Shown here piece after piece: positions 1 to 9,837 of a stretch of DNA of 64,000 nucleotides. The notes beneath the pieces were generated by a model. The model was not told the DNA's origin. It saw nothing but the letters and a program-made list of their open reading frames with translations, and did not search any database. Source of the DNA: Mycolicibacterium doricum (lineage in GTDB: Bacteria; Actinomycetota; Actinomycetes; Mycobacteriales; Mycobacteriaceae); contig NZ_AP022605.1 of assembly GCF_010728155.1 (NCBI RefSeq), positions 3,596,001-3,660,000 on the forward strand, in the 5' to 3' direction. A program made the translations under genes and the position numbers. Position 1 is the first letter of the stretch; each line of letters starts with the position of its first letter.

Positions 1-559
1 CACAGTCGTCGGGACGGTTGAAGGTCGGGATGCCGACTGCGATGTTGGCCACCCCCGGCGCGGGCACCGGCGCGTACCAGCCGGCGCTGTGCAGTGTGAC
101 GGCACTGTCGGTGGTGATGTCGAACCAGATCCAGCCACCGTCCTCGAACGGCTGGAGGCCGATCTCCACCTCGACGGCCGTGCGACGGTCGGCCTCACTC
201 GCGAACGCCTTGCCTTCCACGAAGATGCGGGCCCCGGTGGCCTTGGTGCGGTAGAGGTCGACCCGACCGCTGCCCGTCAGCTCGGTCCGCAGGACCACCG
301 AGGTCAGCGTCGACCAGCGCCGCCAGTAGCTCGCCGGGAACGCGTTGAAGTAGGTCGCGAACGACACCTCGGACTCGGCGCCGATCTCCAGGGTGGTGCG
401 GGTGCGGGCGTGGGCCCGGCGGGCGTTGGTGTCGGATTCCTCCACATAGAGCTTGCGGACATCGAGAGGTTCGCCCGGCCGGGGCAGGATCACCCGCGAC
501 AGCAGGCTGACTGCGCGGGAATCGCCGGCGGCCGGCCCACCGGTCGGGATCTCACTCAT
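1..559 (-). CDS. glfT2: Galactofuranosyltransferase GlfT2, N-terminal part (runs off the window)
   Basis: GlfT2 polymerises the galactan of the mycobacterial cell wall, adding alternating beta-1,5 and beta-1,6 galactofuranose from UDP-Galf at the cytoplasmic membrane. Reading leftward from the ATG at 557-559, the 186 visible residues match the known N-terminus: SRVILPRPGEPLDVRK near residue 25, the FATYFNAFPASYWRRW stretch, then VGIPTFNRPDDC at the window edge, where the GT-A glycosyltransferase domain begins. Most of the protein, including the catalytic DXD region, lies outside the window. It starts 16 bp after the glf stop, so the two are probably one transcript: Glf makes the UDP-Galf that GlfT2 uses. 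Identity is from family recall and synteny. Confidence 0.93.
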   Translation of the reverse strand, partial: MSEIPTGGPAAGDSRAVSLLSRVILPRPGEPLDVRKLYVEESDTNARRAHARTRTTLEIGAESEVSFATYFNAFPASYWRRWSTLTSVVLRTELTGSGRVDLYRTKATGARIFVEGKAFASEADRRTAVEVEIGLQPFEDGGWIWFDITTDSAVTLHSAGWYAPVPAPGVANIAVGIPTFNRPDDC

Positions 560-575
560 TCTGGGTTGCTCTCAC

Positions 576-1856
<1,281 letters not shown>

Positions 1857-2015
1857 TTAGCTCACGATTCAGTATCGCCACTCTAGTCGCACTAGTCACG
1901 CCAGTAGCATCGATTACGTCGGAGCGTGGGCTCGAGGCAGGGAGTTGGGCGCGCTCGACACCGATTGGCCCTACGACCGATAACCAGATGTAGTCCATGT
2001 ATTGAGGAGACTTCC

Positions 2016-2861
2016 GTGCCGAACCGACGTCGCAGCAAGGCCTCGACAGCCATGAGCGCGTTCGCCGCCCTGGCCGTCGCAAGTCCAGTCGCAGCCGTTG
2101 CCGTGACCGAGCTCTCGGGGTCCACCGATGCGCCTCAGCACCGTGAGTTCGTTCAAGCCGCCATGGTCACCGACCTGCCCAGTGAGCTGATGTCCGCGTT
2201 GTCCCAGGGGCTGTCGTCGTTCGGCATCAACCTGCCGCCGATGCTGAACGGCGCGCCGGCCGCCCCCACCACGCTGACCACACCGGGGCTGGCCACGCCA
2301 GGGCTCACCTCCCCGGGTCTGACTGCGCCCAGCCTGGCCAGCCCCGGTCTGACCGCCCCCGGCCTGACGACGCCGGGTGCCGAGGTGCCGCCACTGACCG
2401 CGACGACCCCGGGACTCGACGCCGGCCTGGCCAACCCCGCGCTCACCAGTCCCGCGCTGACCAGCCCGGCCGGTGACCTGTCGGGGCTGACGGCCCCCGG
2501 GCTGAGCACACCGGGCCTCACTACGCCGGCAGCCGGTCTCGACCCGGCACTCACCCCGATCTCCACCGGCGCCCTGACGATGCCGGGCGAGGTGCCGATC
2601 TTGGCGCCGCTGGGCGCGGATCCGGCGCTGGGGACCTATCCCATCCTCGGCGATCCGCTGATGGCGACGGTGCCCACCGCTCCCGCCAGCACAGGGCTGC
2701 TCGGCGACCTGTCCAGCGCGGCAAACCAGCTGGGCGCCAGCCAGGCCATCGACCTGCTCAAAGGTGTCGTGGTGCCCGCGATCACCGGGGCCATCAAGTC
2801 GGCGGCGCCACCGGCGGGTGCGCCGCTCCCCCCGCCGCCGCCAGCCGCCGCGGGCGGCTAG
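2016..2861 (+). CDS. erp: Exported repetitive protein Erp (PirG)
   Basis: Secreted, cell-surface associated mycobacterial protein; Erp contributes to surface properties and to virulence in pathogenic species. The 281-residue product has an N-terminal signal sequence (hydrophobic AFAALAVASPVAAVAV near residues 15-30). A central block at about residues 85-185 is made of degenerate PGLTSP/PALTSP repeats. A conserved C-terminal segment (QLGASQAIDLLKGVV) precedes a Pro/Ala-rich tail. GTG 2016 was chosen because GAGGAG lies just upstream at 2004-2009 and because VPNRRR is the conserved start; the open frame itself extends further 5'. The repeat number is lineage-variable, so the alignment in this part will be loose. 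Confidence 0.93.
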   Translation: MPNRRRSKASTAMSAFAALAVASPVAAVAVTELSGSTDAPQHREFVQAAMVTDLPSELMSALSQGLSSFGINLPPMLNGAPAAPTTLTTPGLATPGLTSPGLTAPSLASPGLTAPGLTTPGAEVPPLTATTPGLDAGLANPALTSPALTSPAGDLSGLTAPGLSTPGLTTPAAGLDPALTPISTGALTMPGEVPILAPLGADPALGTYPILGDPLMATVPTAPASTGLLGDLSSAANQLGASQAIDLLKGVVVPAITGAIKSAAPPAGAPLPPPPPAAAGG

Positions 2862-2876
2862 AAGTCCTGCATCGAA

Positions 2877-2913
2877 ACGGCACCGCAGAAGCCAAGCGGC
2901 TCTGCGGTGCCGT
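2877..2913 (+). terminator. Hairpin terminator after erp
   Basis: A long near-perfect inverted repeat begins 15 bp after the erp stop. The arm at 2877-2893 (ACGGCACCGCAGAAGCC) pairs with the arm at 2898-2913 (GGCTCTGCGGTGCCGT), with one bulged A and a 4-nt loop. There is no good T-tract, which is common for mycobacterial intrinsic terminators. Confidence 0.7.
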
Positions 2914-2987
2914 TGCGATGTGATCGGTTGCGGTTTTCGGCCGTGTCGAAACATCGGTAACAACTTGCACATACGTAACATCAGTCC

Positions 2988-4601
2988 GTGCTGTCCCGCC
3001 GACCCGCGCCGTCGCTCTTCTTCACCGCGCTTGCGGCGACGCTCGTGGTCCTTCCATGGGCGATCGACGGGCTGCCCGGGGACGACGGTGTATCCGCGGC
3101 CGCCGGCGCCCCGACCCTGACCGAACGACCCCTCGCCGGGCTGGGCGGTGGAGAGACCGTCCGCGAGATCCACCAGGACACCCCGTTCTCCATGGTCGCG
3201 TTGACCGCCGACGACCTCACCGGTACCTCCGCACGGGTGCGCGCCAAGAAGGGCGACGGCTCCTGGGGACCGTGGTACGAGGCCGAACCCCTCGAAGGGG
3301 TCGGCGAGGAAACCGCCGCGCGCCGCGGGACCGATCCGGTGTTCGTCGGACGCACCACGGCCGTCCAGATCGCCGTGACGCGGCCGACCAACGCGCCCCC
3401 GAGCGCGCCGTCCGCCGACGAACACCGCGGTCCCGACCTCGGCTACGTGCCCGCCACCGTCGAGCAGCCGTTCGCGCAGAACATCAACGCGGTGCTGATC
3501 AGCCCGCCGCAGGCGCCGGCGGACGCCGCGCCGCTGCCCAACGCGGTGTTGGCCCCCGGGGTGCCGCCGCGGGTCATCACGCGGGCACAGTGGGGCGCCG
3601 ACGAATCGATGCGGTGCGGAGCGCCGCGCTATGACGCCGCCGTCCGCGCCGGGGTCGTACACCACACCGCCGGCAGCAACGACTACCGGCCCGAGGATTC
3701 GGCCGGAATGGTCCGGTCGATCTACGAGTACCACACCCGCACGCTGGGCTGGTGCGACCTCGGTTACAACGCCCTGGTCGACAAGTTCGGCCAGGTCTTC
3801 GAAGGCCGCGCCGGCGGAATGGACCGCCCGGTCGAGGCGTCCCACACCGGCGGCTTCAACACCGACACCTGGGGTGTCGCGATGATGGGCAACTTCGAGG
3901 TGGTTCCACCCACGCCGATCCAGCTACGCACCACCGGCAGGCTGCTGGGCTGGCGGCTGGGTCTCGACCACATCGACCCGATGGGCACCACGGCGCTGAC
4001 CAGCGCCGGCGGCTCCTTCACGCACTTCCCGGCCGGCTCGACGCCCACGCTGCCGAGCATCTTCACCCACCGCGACGTCGGCAACACCGAATGCCCCGGC
4101 AACGCCGCGTACGCCGCGATGGGTGACCTGCGGGCGATCGCCGCCCGGTTCAACGCACCGCCAGGGCCGGAGGATCTCGCCGAGAGCCTGCGTGGCGGAG
4201 CCATTTTCGACCGCTGGACCAAGATGGGTGGGATGGCCGGCGCGCTCGGCGCACCCACTTCACCGGAGGCCGCCGGTGCGGAGACTGCCCGCTACGTGCG
4301 GTTCGAACGCGGCGCGATGTACTGGTCACCGGAAACCGGTGCGGCACCGGTGACGGGCGCCATCTACGACGCATGGGGGTCGCTCGGATTCGAACGCGGC
4401 GCCCTCGGACTGCCCACCAGCGGCGAGATCCAGGAACCGCTGTGGGTCAAGCAGAACTTCCAGCACGGCACGCTGAACTTCGACCGCGAGAAGAGCACCG
4501 TGACCCGTGTGATCGACGGTGTGCCACTGGATTTGCCGCCCGCGTCGTCGCACACCCCGCCGGTGCAGCTCGAGCGCTTCACCGCCCCGATCAACCCCTA
4601 G
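2988..4601 (+). CDS. Exported PGRP-type N-acetylmuramoyl-L-alanine amidase with LGFP repeats
   Basis: Predicted to cleave the amide bond between N-acetylmuramic acid and the peptide stem in peptidoglycan outside the membrane; it corresponds to Rv3811. The 537-residue product has an N-terminal hydrophobic signal (FFTALAATLVVLPWAI). The PGRP/Amidase_2 domain runs from about residue 195 to 350, with zinc-ligand contexts VVHHTAGS, ASHTGGF and NTECPGN. LGFP-type repeats follow in the C-terminal third (GGAIFDRW...GALGAPTS, IYDAWGSLG...ALGLPTS), which in other actinobacteria mediate cell-envelope association. GTG 2988 was used; it gives a compact signal peptide. The gene follows the terminator after erp and converges with a HAD hydrolase gene. 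Confidence 0.9.
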   Translation: MLSRRPAPSLFFTALAATLVVLPWAIDGLPGDDGVSAAAGAPTLTERPLAGLGGGETVREIHQDTPFSMVALTADDLTGTSARVRAKKGDGSWGPWYEAEPLEGVGEETAARRGTDPVFVGRTTAVQIAVTRPTNAPPSAPSADEHRGPDLGYVPATVEQPFAQNINAVLISPPQAPADAAPLPNAVLAPGVPPRVITRAQWGADESMRCGAPRYDAAVRAGVVHHTAGSNDYRPEDSAGMVRSIYEYHTRTLGWCDLGYNALVDKFGQVFEGRAGGMDRPVEASHTGGFNTDTWGVAMMGNFEVVPPTPIQLRTTGRLLGWRLGLDHIDPMGTTALTSAGGSFTHFPAGSTPTLPSIFTHRDVGNTECPGNAAYAAMGDLRAIAARFNAPPGPEDLAESLRGGAIFDRWTKMGGMAGALGAPTSPEAAGAETARYVRFERGAMYWSPETGAAPVTGAIYDAWGSLGFERGALGLPTSGEIQEPLWVKQNFQHGTLNFDREKSTVTRVIDGVPLDLPPASSHTPPVQLERFTAPINP

Positions 4602-4663
4602 TGGTTACGACGCTCGAGCGGCGAGCATGAGCCTGGCAGAGAAGGTCCGACGATCGATCGGAG

Positions 4664-5479
4664 CTAGAGCCACCAGCGCTCGAGGACCCGCGCCACACCG
4701 TCGTCGGAGTTGCGGGACGTCACCTCGTCGGCGGCGGACACCGCCTCGGGATGCGCGTTACCCATCGCCACACCGTGGCCGGCCCAGCGCAGCATCGGCA
4801 CGTCGTTGGGCATGTCGCCGAACGTCAGTACGTCGCCGGCGACCAGCCCGAGCGGACCGGCGAGCTGTTGGATGCCACTGGCCTTGCTGATACCGGGCGG
4901 CATGACCTCGATCAGCCCGTTGTTCGTCGAATAGGTGATGTCCCCCTCGACGGTGACGTGTTTGGCCAGCTCCGCCGCCATCTCGGCACTGCTCCCCCCC
5001 GACTTGCGAATGAGCAGTTTGACCGCGGGCGCGCTGAGCAGGTCGTCGAGCGACACCTCGGTGTTGTCGGGGTTGAGCCAGGCGTGTTCGTACCCGGGTG
5101 AGCTGACGAACTGCGGTGTCGCCGCGTCGTGGGCGGAGTGGCCGACCCGCTCCACGGCCAGACCGGAGCCGGGGATGACTCGGGCGGCGATGTCGGCCAG
5201 TTGGCACAACGTGTCGGTGGACAGGGTGCGCGCCGACACGATGCGGTCGGTGGCCGGGTCGTAGATGACCGCGCCGTTGGCGCACACCGCCATCGGCGCC
5301 AGACCGAGCCCGTCGACGACCGGCGCAATCCAGCGGGGTGGGCGTCCGGTCGCGAGCACGAAATGCACGCCCGCGTCGACGGCGGCGTGCACGGCCGCGC
5401 GCGTGCGCGGCGAGACCTTTTCGTCGTCGTCGAGCAGCGTGCCGTCCACGTCGGTGGCGATCATCGCGGGCAGGGTCAT
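4664..5479 (-). CDS. HAD-superfamily (Cof-type) hydrolase
   Basis: A 271-residue cytoplasmic phosphatase-like protein of the Cof/HAD-IIB group, the homologue of Rv3813c. Motif I is DVDGTLLDDD near residue 9 (nucleophile Asp and general acid Asp). Motif II is LATGRPPRW. The C-terminal motif IV region is GDMPNDVPMLRWAG followed by VAMGNAHPEAV. These proteins usually dephosphorylate small sugar phosphates or cofactor phosphates; the substrate cannot be told from sequence. ATG at 5477-5479 was chosen over a longer open frame because motif I then falls at the usual position. It is the last gene of a run with the two acyltransferase genes, 25 bp downstream of the first. Confidence 0.85.
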   Translation of the reverse strand: MTLPAMIATDVDGTLLDDDEKVSPRTRAAVHAAVDAGVHFVLATGRPPRWIAPVVDGLGLAPMAVCANGAVIYDPATDRIVSARTLSTDTLCQLADIAARVIPGSGLAVERVGHSAHDAATPQFVSSPGYEHAWLNPDNTEVSLDDLLSAPAVKLLIRKSGGSSAEMAAELAKHVTVEGDITYSTNNGLIEVMPPGISKASGIQQLAGPLGLVAGDVLTFGDMPNDVPMLRWAGHGVAMGNAHPEAVSAADEVTSRNSDDGVARVLERWWL

Positions 5480-5504
5480 GTTGTCAACGTCATCTCGTGT
5501 GTCG

Positions 5505-6260
5505 TCACCTCGCGCGTCTGCCTTCTGCCCGCCTCCGGGCACGTTCCGCCAACTCCGCCTCGTCGAGGCGTCTGGCTTGATCGAGGGTGGGCGCGCCACC
5601 TCCCAGCCTGCGCGGCACCCAATACTGCCCGGCGGGGGCGGGATAGTCTGCCTGTGCCTGCTCCAGCAGAACGTTCATCGCCGCACGCAGCGTGGCGCTC
5701 AGTTCCGAAACCGGCCCCGCCGGAGTGATCGGCTCGCCCACCACCACCGTGATCGGGATCCGCCTGCGGCCCAGCGCGCGGGGATGGTCCTTGGTCCACA
5801 CGCGTTGGGCACCCCAGACGACCAGTGGGACGATCGGCACCCCGGCCTCGATCGCCATGCGCACCGCACCGGTCTTGAACTCCTTGAGTTCGAAGCTGCG
5901 GCTGATCGTTGCCTCGGGGTACACACCGACCAGTTCGCCGGCGCGCAGCGCCTGGACTGCGGCGGCATACGCGCCGGCGCCCGCACGCCGGTCGACGGGG
6001 ATGGTGCCGCTGTGCCTGATCAGATAGCCGACCACTCTGACCTGCTCCATCTCCGCTTTGATCATGAACCGCATGCGCCGCCCGCGGCGCTTGGCCGCCA
6101 GCGCAGCCGGCAAGAAGTCGATGTATCCGGTGTGGTTGATCGCGACGACCGCTCCGCCGTGAGCGGGGAGATTGTCGAGTCCGTGGTAGGTGATCCGTGT
6201 CCCGGTGGCCCTCGTCGCCGCCTCCGCGGCGATCTCGAGCGTGCGAAAGACGGGCTCCAT
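5505..6260 (-). CDS. Lysophospholipid acyltransferase family protein (PlsC-like), copy 1
   Basis: A 251-residue 1-acyl-glycerol-3-phosphate acyltransferase-like protein, the Rv3814c-3816c type. It carries the catalytic HX4D motif in INHTGYIDF near residue 36 and the downstream block VGVYPEATISRSFE, the counterpart of the acceptor-phosphate motif. A third conserved block, IPITVVVGEPI, follows. The start MEPVFRTLEI (ATG 6258-6260) parallels that of its neighbour, which supports both. It probably acylates a lipid intermediate at the inner face of the membrane; the acceptor is unknown. It lies 5 bp after its paralogue, so the pair arose by tandem duplication and is co-transcribed. Confidence 0.87.
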   Translation of the reverse strand: MEPVFRTLEIAAEAATRATGTRITYHGLDNLPAHGGAVVAINHTGYIDFLPAALAAKRRGRRMRFMIKAEMEQVRVVGYLIRHSGTIPVDRRAGAGAYAAAVQALRAGELVGVYPEATISRSFELKEFKTGAVRMAIEAGVPIVPLVVWGAQRVWTKDHPRALGRRRIPITVVVGEPITPAGPVSELSATLRAAMNVLLEQAQADYPAPAGQYWVPRRLGGGAPTLDQARRLDEAELAERARRRAEGRRAR

Positions 6261-6265
6261 AGGCG

Positions 6266-7042
6266 CTACTCCGGCACCCCACCGGGCCCGGGCCGCTCGG
6301 CGCGGCGGGCCGCCTTCTCCGCCGCTTCCTCCATGTCCATCCGGTTGGCCTCCGCCAGCGTGGGGGCCCCGCCACCGAGCCGGTGCGGAACCCAGAACTC
6401 TCCCGGCGGATGGGGGCCGTAGGCGTCCTGCACTCGTTCGAGCAGATGCTGCATCCGGTGGTGCAGCAGCGCCGACAACTCCGGCGCCGGCAGCGTGGGC
6501 TCGATCGGTTCGCCGACGGCGACCGAGATCGGCACCTTCGGGCGCGCCAGCTTCTTGGGATGCCCTTTGGTCCAGATGCGCTGTGCCCCCCACACGATGT
6601 GCGGGACGATCGGCACCTGCGCAGCGATCGCCATCCGCGCCGCCCCCGACTTGAACTCCTTGATCTCGAAGCTGCGGCTGATCGTCGCCTCGGGGTAGAC
6701 GCCGACCAGCTCGCCAGCCGCCAGCGCCTGGCAGGCGTGCTCGAACGAGGCGGCGCCGCTGTCGCGGTCCACTTCGATGTGGCGCAGGCTGCGCATGATC
6801 GGTCCGGTGATCTTATGGTCGAACACTTCCTTCTTCGCCATGAAACGGACCTTGCGGCCCAGGCCCTGCCGATAGGCCGGCAAACCGGCGAAGGTGAAGT
6901 CGAAATAGCTGGTGTGGTTGATCGCGATCACGGCGCCGCCGGTCGCGGGAAGGTTCTCGACGCCGGTGACGCTGAACTTCAACCCCTGCATGCGCCACGT
7001 CAGCCGCGCGAGTTGGATGACTGTTCCGTATACCGGTTCCAC
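6266..7042 (-). CDS. Lysophospholipid acyltransferase family protein (PlsC-like), copy 2
   Basis: A 258-residue paralogue of the adjacent acyltransferase. Motif HX4D is seen as INHTSYFDF and the second block as VGVYPEATISRSFE, identical to the neighbour. The C-terminal block PKVPISVAVGEPIE also matches. GTG 7042 (VEPVYGTV) was chosen because it aligns with the MEPVFRTL start of copy 1; the open frame runs 25 codons further upstream. It is the first gene of the leftward unit and is divergent from the MBL-Rieske gene at 7184, so the 141 bp between them should hold promoters for both directions. Confidence 0.86.
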   Translation of the reverse strand: MEPVYGTVIQLARLTWRMQGLKFSVTGVENLPATGGAVIAINHTSYFDFTFAGLPAYRQGLGRKVRFMAKKEVFDHKITGPIMRSLRHIEVDRDSGAASFEHACQALAAGELVGVYPEATISRSFEIKEFKSGAARMAIAAQVPIVPHIVWGAQRIWTKGHPKKLARPKVPISVAVGEPIEPTLPAPELSALLHHRMQHLLERVQDAYGPHPPGEFWVPHRLGGGAPTLAEANRMDMEEAAEKAARRAERPGPGGVPE

Positions 7043-7183
7043 AGGGCCAGCGTAGTGGGCCAGACATGGCAGCGCGGTAAGCCATACCCCACCCGGTCGC
7101 GGCGGGGCGATCTGCACCCGCCGCGGCGCTTAGACTGGGGCGACGTGGTCATGCACGTGACATCACGTGCAGGGAGGGAAAAC

Positions 7184-8734
7184 GTGCAAGTCACCAGCGT
7201 CGGGCACGCCGGCTTCCGGATCGACACCAAGGCGGGGAGCATCCTGTGTGACCCGTGGGTCAACCCGGCCTACTTCGCCTCGTGGTTCCCGTTCCCGGAC
7301 AACACCCAGCTCGACTGGGACGCCCTCGGCGACGTCGACTATCTCTACGTCTCCCACCTGCACAAGGACCACTTCGACCCGAAGAACCTGAGCGAGCACG
7401 TCAACAAGGACGCCGTCGTGCTGCTGCCCGACTATCCGGTGCCCGATCTCCAGCGCGAACTGCAGAAACTAGGTTTCCGCCGCTTCTTCGAGACTACGAA
7501 CTCGGTCAAGCACCGCGTCAGCGGACCCAAGGGCGACCTCGACGTGATGATCATCGCGCTGCGGGCGCCGGCCGACGGTCCGATCGGAGACTCCGGTCTG
7601 GTGGTCGACGACGGCGACACCGTCGCGTTCAACATGAACGACGCGCGGCCCGTCGACCTCGATGTGCTGGCCGCCGACTTCGGCCACGTCGACGTTCACA
7701 TGCTGCAGTACTCGGGCGCGATCTGGTACCCAATGGTCTACGACATGCCCACCCGGGCGAAGGAGGCCTTCGGCACGCAGAAGCGGCAGCGTCAGATGGA
7801 CCGGTGCCGCCAGTACATCGCGCAGGTCGGCGCCACCTGGATAATTCCGTCGGCGGGCCCGCCGTGCTTCCTCGATCCCGAACTGCGCGACCTCAACGAC
7901 GACCACGGCGATCCGGCAAACATCTTCCCCGACCAGATGGTGTTCCTCGACCAGATGCGCAGACACGGCCACGACGGTGGCCTGCTGATGATCCCCGGAT
8001 CGACCGCGGAGTTCACCGGCTCCCAGTTGCATTCGCTGACCCACCCGCTGCCCGACGACGAGGTGGAGGAGATCTTCACCACCGGCAAGGCGGACTACCT
8101 CGAGGCCTTCGCGCAGCGCATGGCGCCGGTGCTGGCCGCAGAGAAGGCGACGTGGGCGTCGGCGCACGGCGACTCGCTACTCGAGCCGCTGCGCGACAGG
8201 TTCGAACCGATCATGGTGCAGAGCGACCAGATCTGCGACGGTATCGGCTACCCGGTCGAATTGCGGATCGGCGCCGAGACGGTCGTCGTCGACTTCCCGA
8301 AGAGGGTTGTGCGCGAGCCGGTTGCCGACGAGAAGTTCCGCTACGGGTTCGAGATCGCACCCGAGTTGGTGCGCACCGTGCTGCGCGACGCCGAACCGGA
8401 CTGGGTCAACACCATCTTCCTGTCCACCCGCTTCCGGGCCTGGCGGGTCGGCGGCTACAACGAGTACCTGTACACGTTCTTCAAATGCCTCACCGACGAA
8501 CGCGTCGCGTACGCCGACGGGTGGTTCGCCGAGGCGTACGACGATTCGGCGTCGATCACCATGGGCGGCTACCAGTTCCAGCGGCGCTGCCCGCACCTCA
8601 AGGCCGACCTGTCGAAGTTCGGTGTGGTCGAGGGCAACACGCTGACATGCAATCTGCACGGATGGCAATGGAATCTGGACAACGGGCGATGCCTGACGAC
8701 CAAGGGTCACGAACTGCGGACCGGGCAGCTGTGA
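7184..8734 (+). CDS. Metallo-beta-lactamase fold protein with C-terminal Rieske [2Fe-2S] domain
   Basis: A 516-residue two-domain protein, the same length as its homologue Rv3818. The N-terminal part is a UlaG-like metallo-beta-lactamase domain: GHAGFRI, then CDPWVNP, then the metal motif HLHKDHFD (HxHxDH). The C-terminal part carries a Rieske pair, RRCPHLKADLS and CNLHGWQWNL (CxH ... CxxH). The only well-known family joining these two domains is CMP-N-acetylneuraminate hydroxylase, where Rieske is N-terminal, so a metal/Fe-S monooxygenase acting on a nucleotide-sugar-like substrate is a reasonable inference, not an observation. GTG 7184 follows AGGGAGGG at 7171-7178. It overlaps the next gene by 4 bp. 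Confidence 0.88.
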   Translation: MQVTSVGHAGFRIDTKAGSILCDPWVNPAYFASWFPFPDNTQLDWDALGDVDYLYVSHLHKDHFDPKNLSEHVNKDAVVLLPDYPVPDLQRELQKLGFRRFFETTNSVKHRVSGPKGDLDVMIIALRAPADGPIGDSGLVVDDGDTVAFNMNDARPVDLDVLAADFGHVDVHMLQYSGAIWYPMVYDMPTRAKEAFGTQKRQRQMDRCRQYIAQVGATWIIPSAGPPCFLDPELRDLNDDHGDPANIFPDQMVFLDQMRRHGHDGGLLMIPGSTAEFTGSQLHSLTHPLPDDEVEEIFTTGKADYLEAFAQRMAPVLAAEKATWASAHGDSLLEPLRDRFEPIMVQSDQICDGIGYPVELRIGAETVVVDFPKRVVREPVADEKFRYGFEIAPELVRTVLRDAEPDWVNTIFLSTRFRAWRVGGYNEYLYTFFKCLTDERVAYADGWFAEAYDDSASITMGGYQFQRRCPHLKADLSKFGVVEGNTLTCNLHGWQWNLDNGRCLTTKGHELRTGQL

Positions 8735-9066
8735 GCGCACCGCGGCAGTACTACGACGACGGACAGGTCCAGCTCGACAAGCAGGCAATCACGTTGCGGC
8801 GCTACCACTTCCCGTCGGGCACGTCGAAGGTGATTCCGCTGCAGCAGGTCCGTAGTTACACCGCCGAGCCGCTCGGGTCGTTCCTGCACCGGTTCCGGAT
8901 GTGGGGCAGTTCGGATCTGCGACGGTGGTTACCGCTCGACATGCGCCGTCCGTTCAAGTCGACGTTGGTCACCCTCGACGTGGCCGGCGACCGGTGGCGT
9001 CCGGCGTTCACCCCGGCCGACCCCGAGCGGTTCACCGCGATGCTCGACGAACTGCTGGGCCGCTAG
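8731..9066 (+). CDS. Conserved protein of unknown function (Rv3819-like)
   Basis: A 111-residue soluble protein, the same length as Rv3819. It starts at a GTG that overlaps the stop of the MBL-Rieske gene in a GTGA junction, so it is translationally coupled and probably works with that enzyme. The sequence has no signal peptide or membrane segment. It is rich in Arg and aromatic residues and alternates short beta-like stretches (ITLRRYHFPSG, VIPLQQVRSYT, STLVTLDVAG), which resembles a small PH-like beta fold. No catalytic motif is visible. I recognise it only by synteny. Confidence 0.82.
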   Translation: MSAPRQYYDDGQVQLDKQAITLRRYHFPSGTSKVIPLQQVRSYTAEPLGSFLHRFRMWGSSDLRRWLPLDMRRPFKSTLVTLDVAGDRWRPAFTPADPERFTAMLDELLGR

Positions 9067-9153
9067 TGCGTCGTAGCAGCTTCCTGGCGCCCATGGGTAC
9101 CGACTGGTGCTCCCGGTCGGCGAGTCGGACCGCCATCGAGAGGGCCGACCGAT

Positions 9154-9202
9154 CGTCGATACGCAGGGTGCGTCGATACGCAGAGTCGTCGATACGCAGA
9201 GT
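9154..9202. repeat. Three tandem copies of a 16-17 bp repeat
   Basis: CGTCGATACGCAG(A/G)GT occurs three times in tandem at 9154-9170, 9171-9186 and 9187-9202. The first copy is one base longer and the last two are identical. The array sits in the 196-bp gap between two convergent genes. I see no gene in it and no clear hairpin. Confidence 0.8.
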
Positions 9203-9262
9203 CGTCAGCCGTTGGGGCTGTCCAACGCCGAGGATGCTCACTCTGGTGGCCATGCGGTCCCG

Positions 9263-9829
9263 TCAGGAACGGATTCGATCGACGATTGTCTTGACGCCGC
9301 GCGCCGCCACCCACGCCGACACCACCCATGGCCCCGCGACCATGATCGGGTCGATCCACATGTGCTTGCGGTCAACGCGTTTCGTGTTGGTGCGGGCGGC
9401 CAGCCCGTTGTGGGTGAACTCCGCCTTGACGCCGGTCTCGGTGATCGGGTTGTCCGGGCGCAGGCTCGCGAACGACTGCAGGTGGTGTTCTACGGCGTCA
9501 ACCCGGTCGGCGAGGATCAGCAGCAACCAGTGCGCCGCCTTGCCCTCGCTGTGCCTGGCGTAGGAGTACTTGCGGATCGCCCCCGACAGCGCCCGCGGCG
9601 GAGCGGAGGTGCCGAAGACCGGGGTGAGGAATTCATGCTCGATCGAGCGTTCCCGCGGCCACCTCTCGGATTGCCGTTCGGGGAAATCCCAATGCGCCCC
9701 GGTCGGTTCGGGCCGAAGCTTGGGGACCGACGGCCGGTCGGCAGGGTCCAGATCGGCTCCCCAGCCGGGGATACGGGCCCGCAGTTCCTCGGACGACGGG
9801 ACGGGCGGATGGTCTGCGGTGTAGGTCAT
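9263..9829 (-). CDS. Conserved hypothetical protein coupled to an alcohol dehydrogenase
   Basis: A 188-residue protein that I do not recognise by family. It has no signal peptide. The N-terminal half is charged and Pro-rich, the middle contains an alpha-helical HWLLLILADRVDAVEHH stretch, and the C-terminus has one moderately hydrophobic segment (IMVAGPWVVSAWVAARG) that could be a membrane helix. Two starts are possible. GTG 9841 overlaps the dehydrogenase stop in a GTGA junction. ATG 9829 has GAGGA five bases upstream and was used. Either way the gene is in one transcript with the dehydrogenase, so a shared role is likely. Confidence 0.75.
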   Translation of the reverse strand: MTYTADHPPVPSSEELRARIPGWGADLDPADRPSVPKLRPEPTGAHWDFPERQSERWPRERSIEHEFLTPVFGTSAPPRALSGAIRKYSYARHSEGKAAHWLLLILADRVDAVEHHLQSFASLRPDNPITETGVKAEFTHNGLAARTNTKRVDRKHMWIDPIMVAGPWVVSAWVAARGVKTIVDRIRS

Positions 9830-9837
9830 GTCAGTCC

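Noticed and set aside
1971..3845. A 624-codon minus-strand frame opposite erp and the amidase gene
   Set aside because: Crosses two recognised plus-strand genes and a terminator; composition is Arg/Gly mirror sequence.
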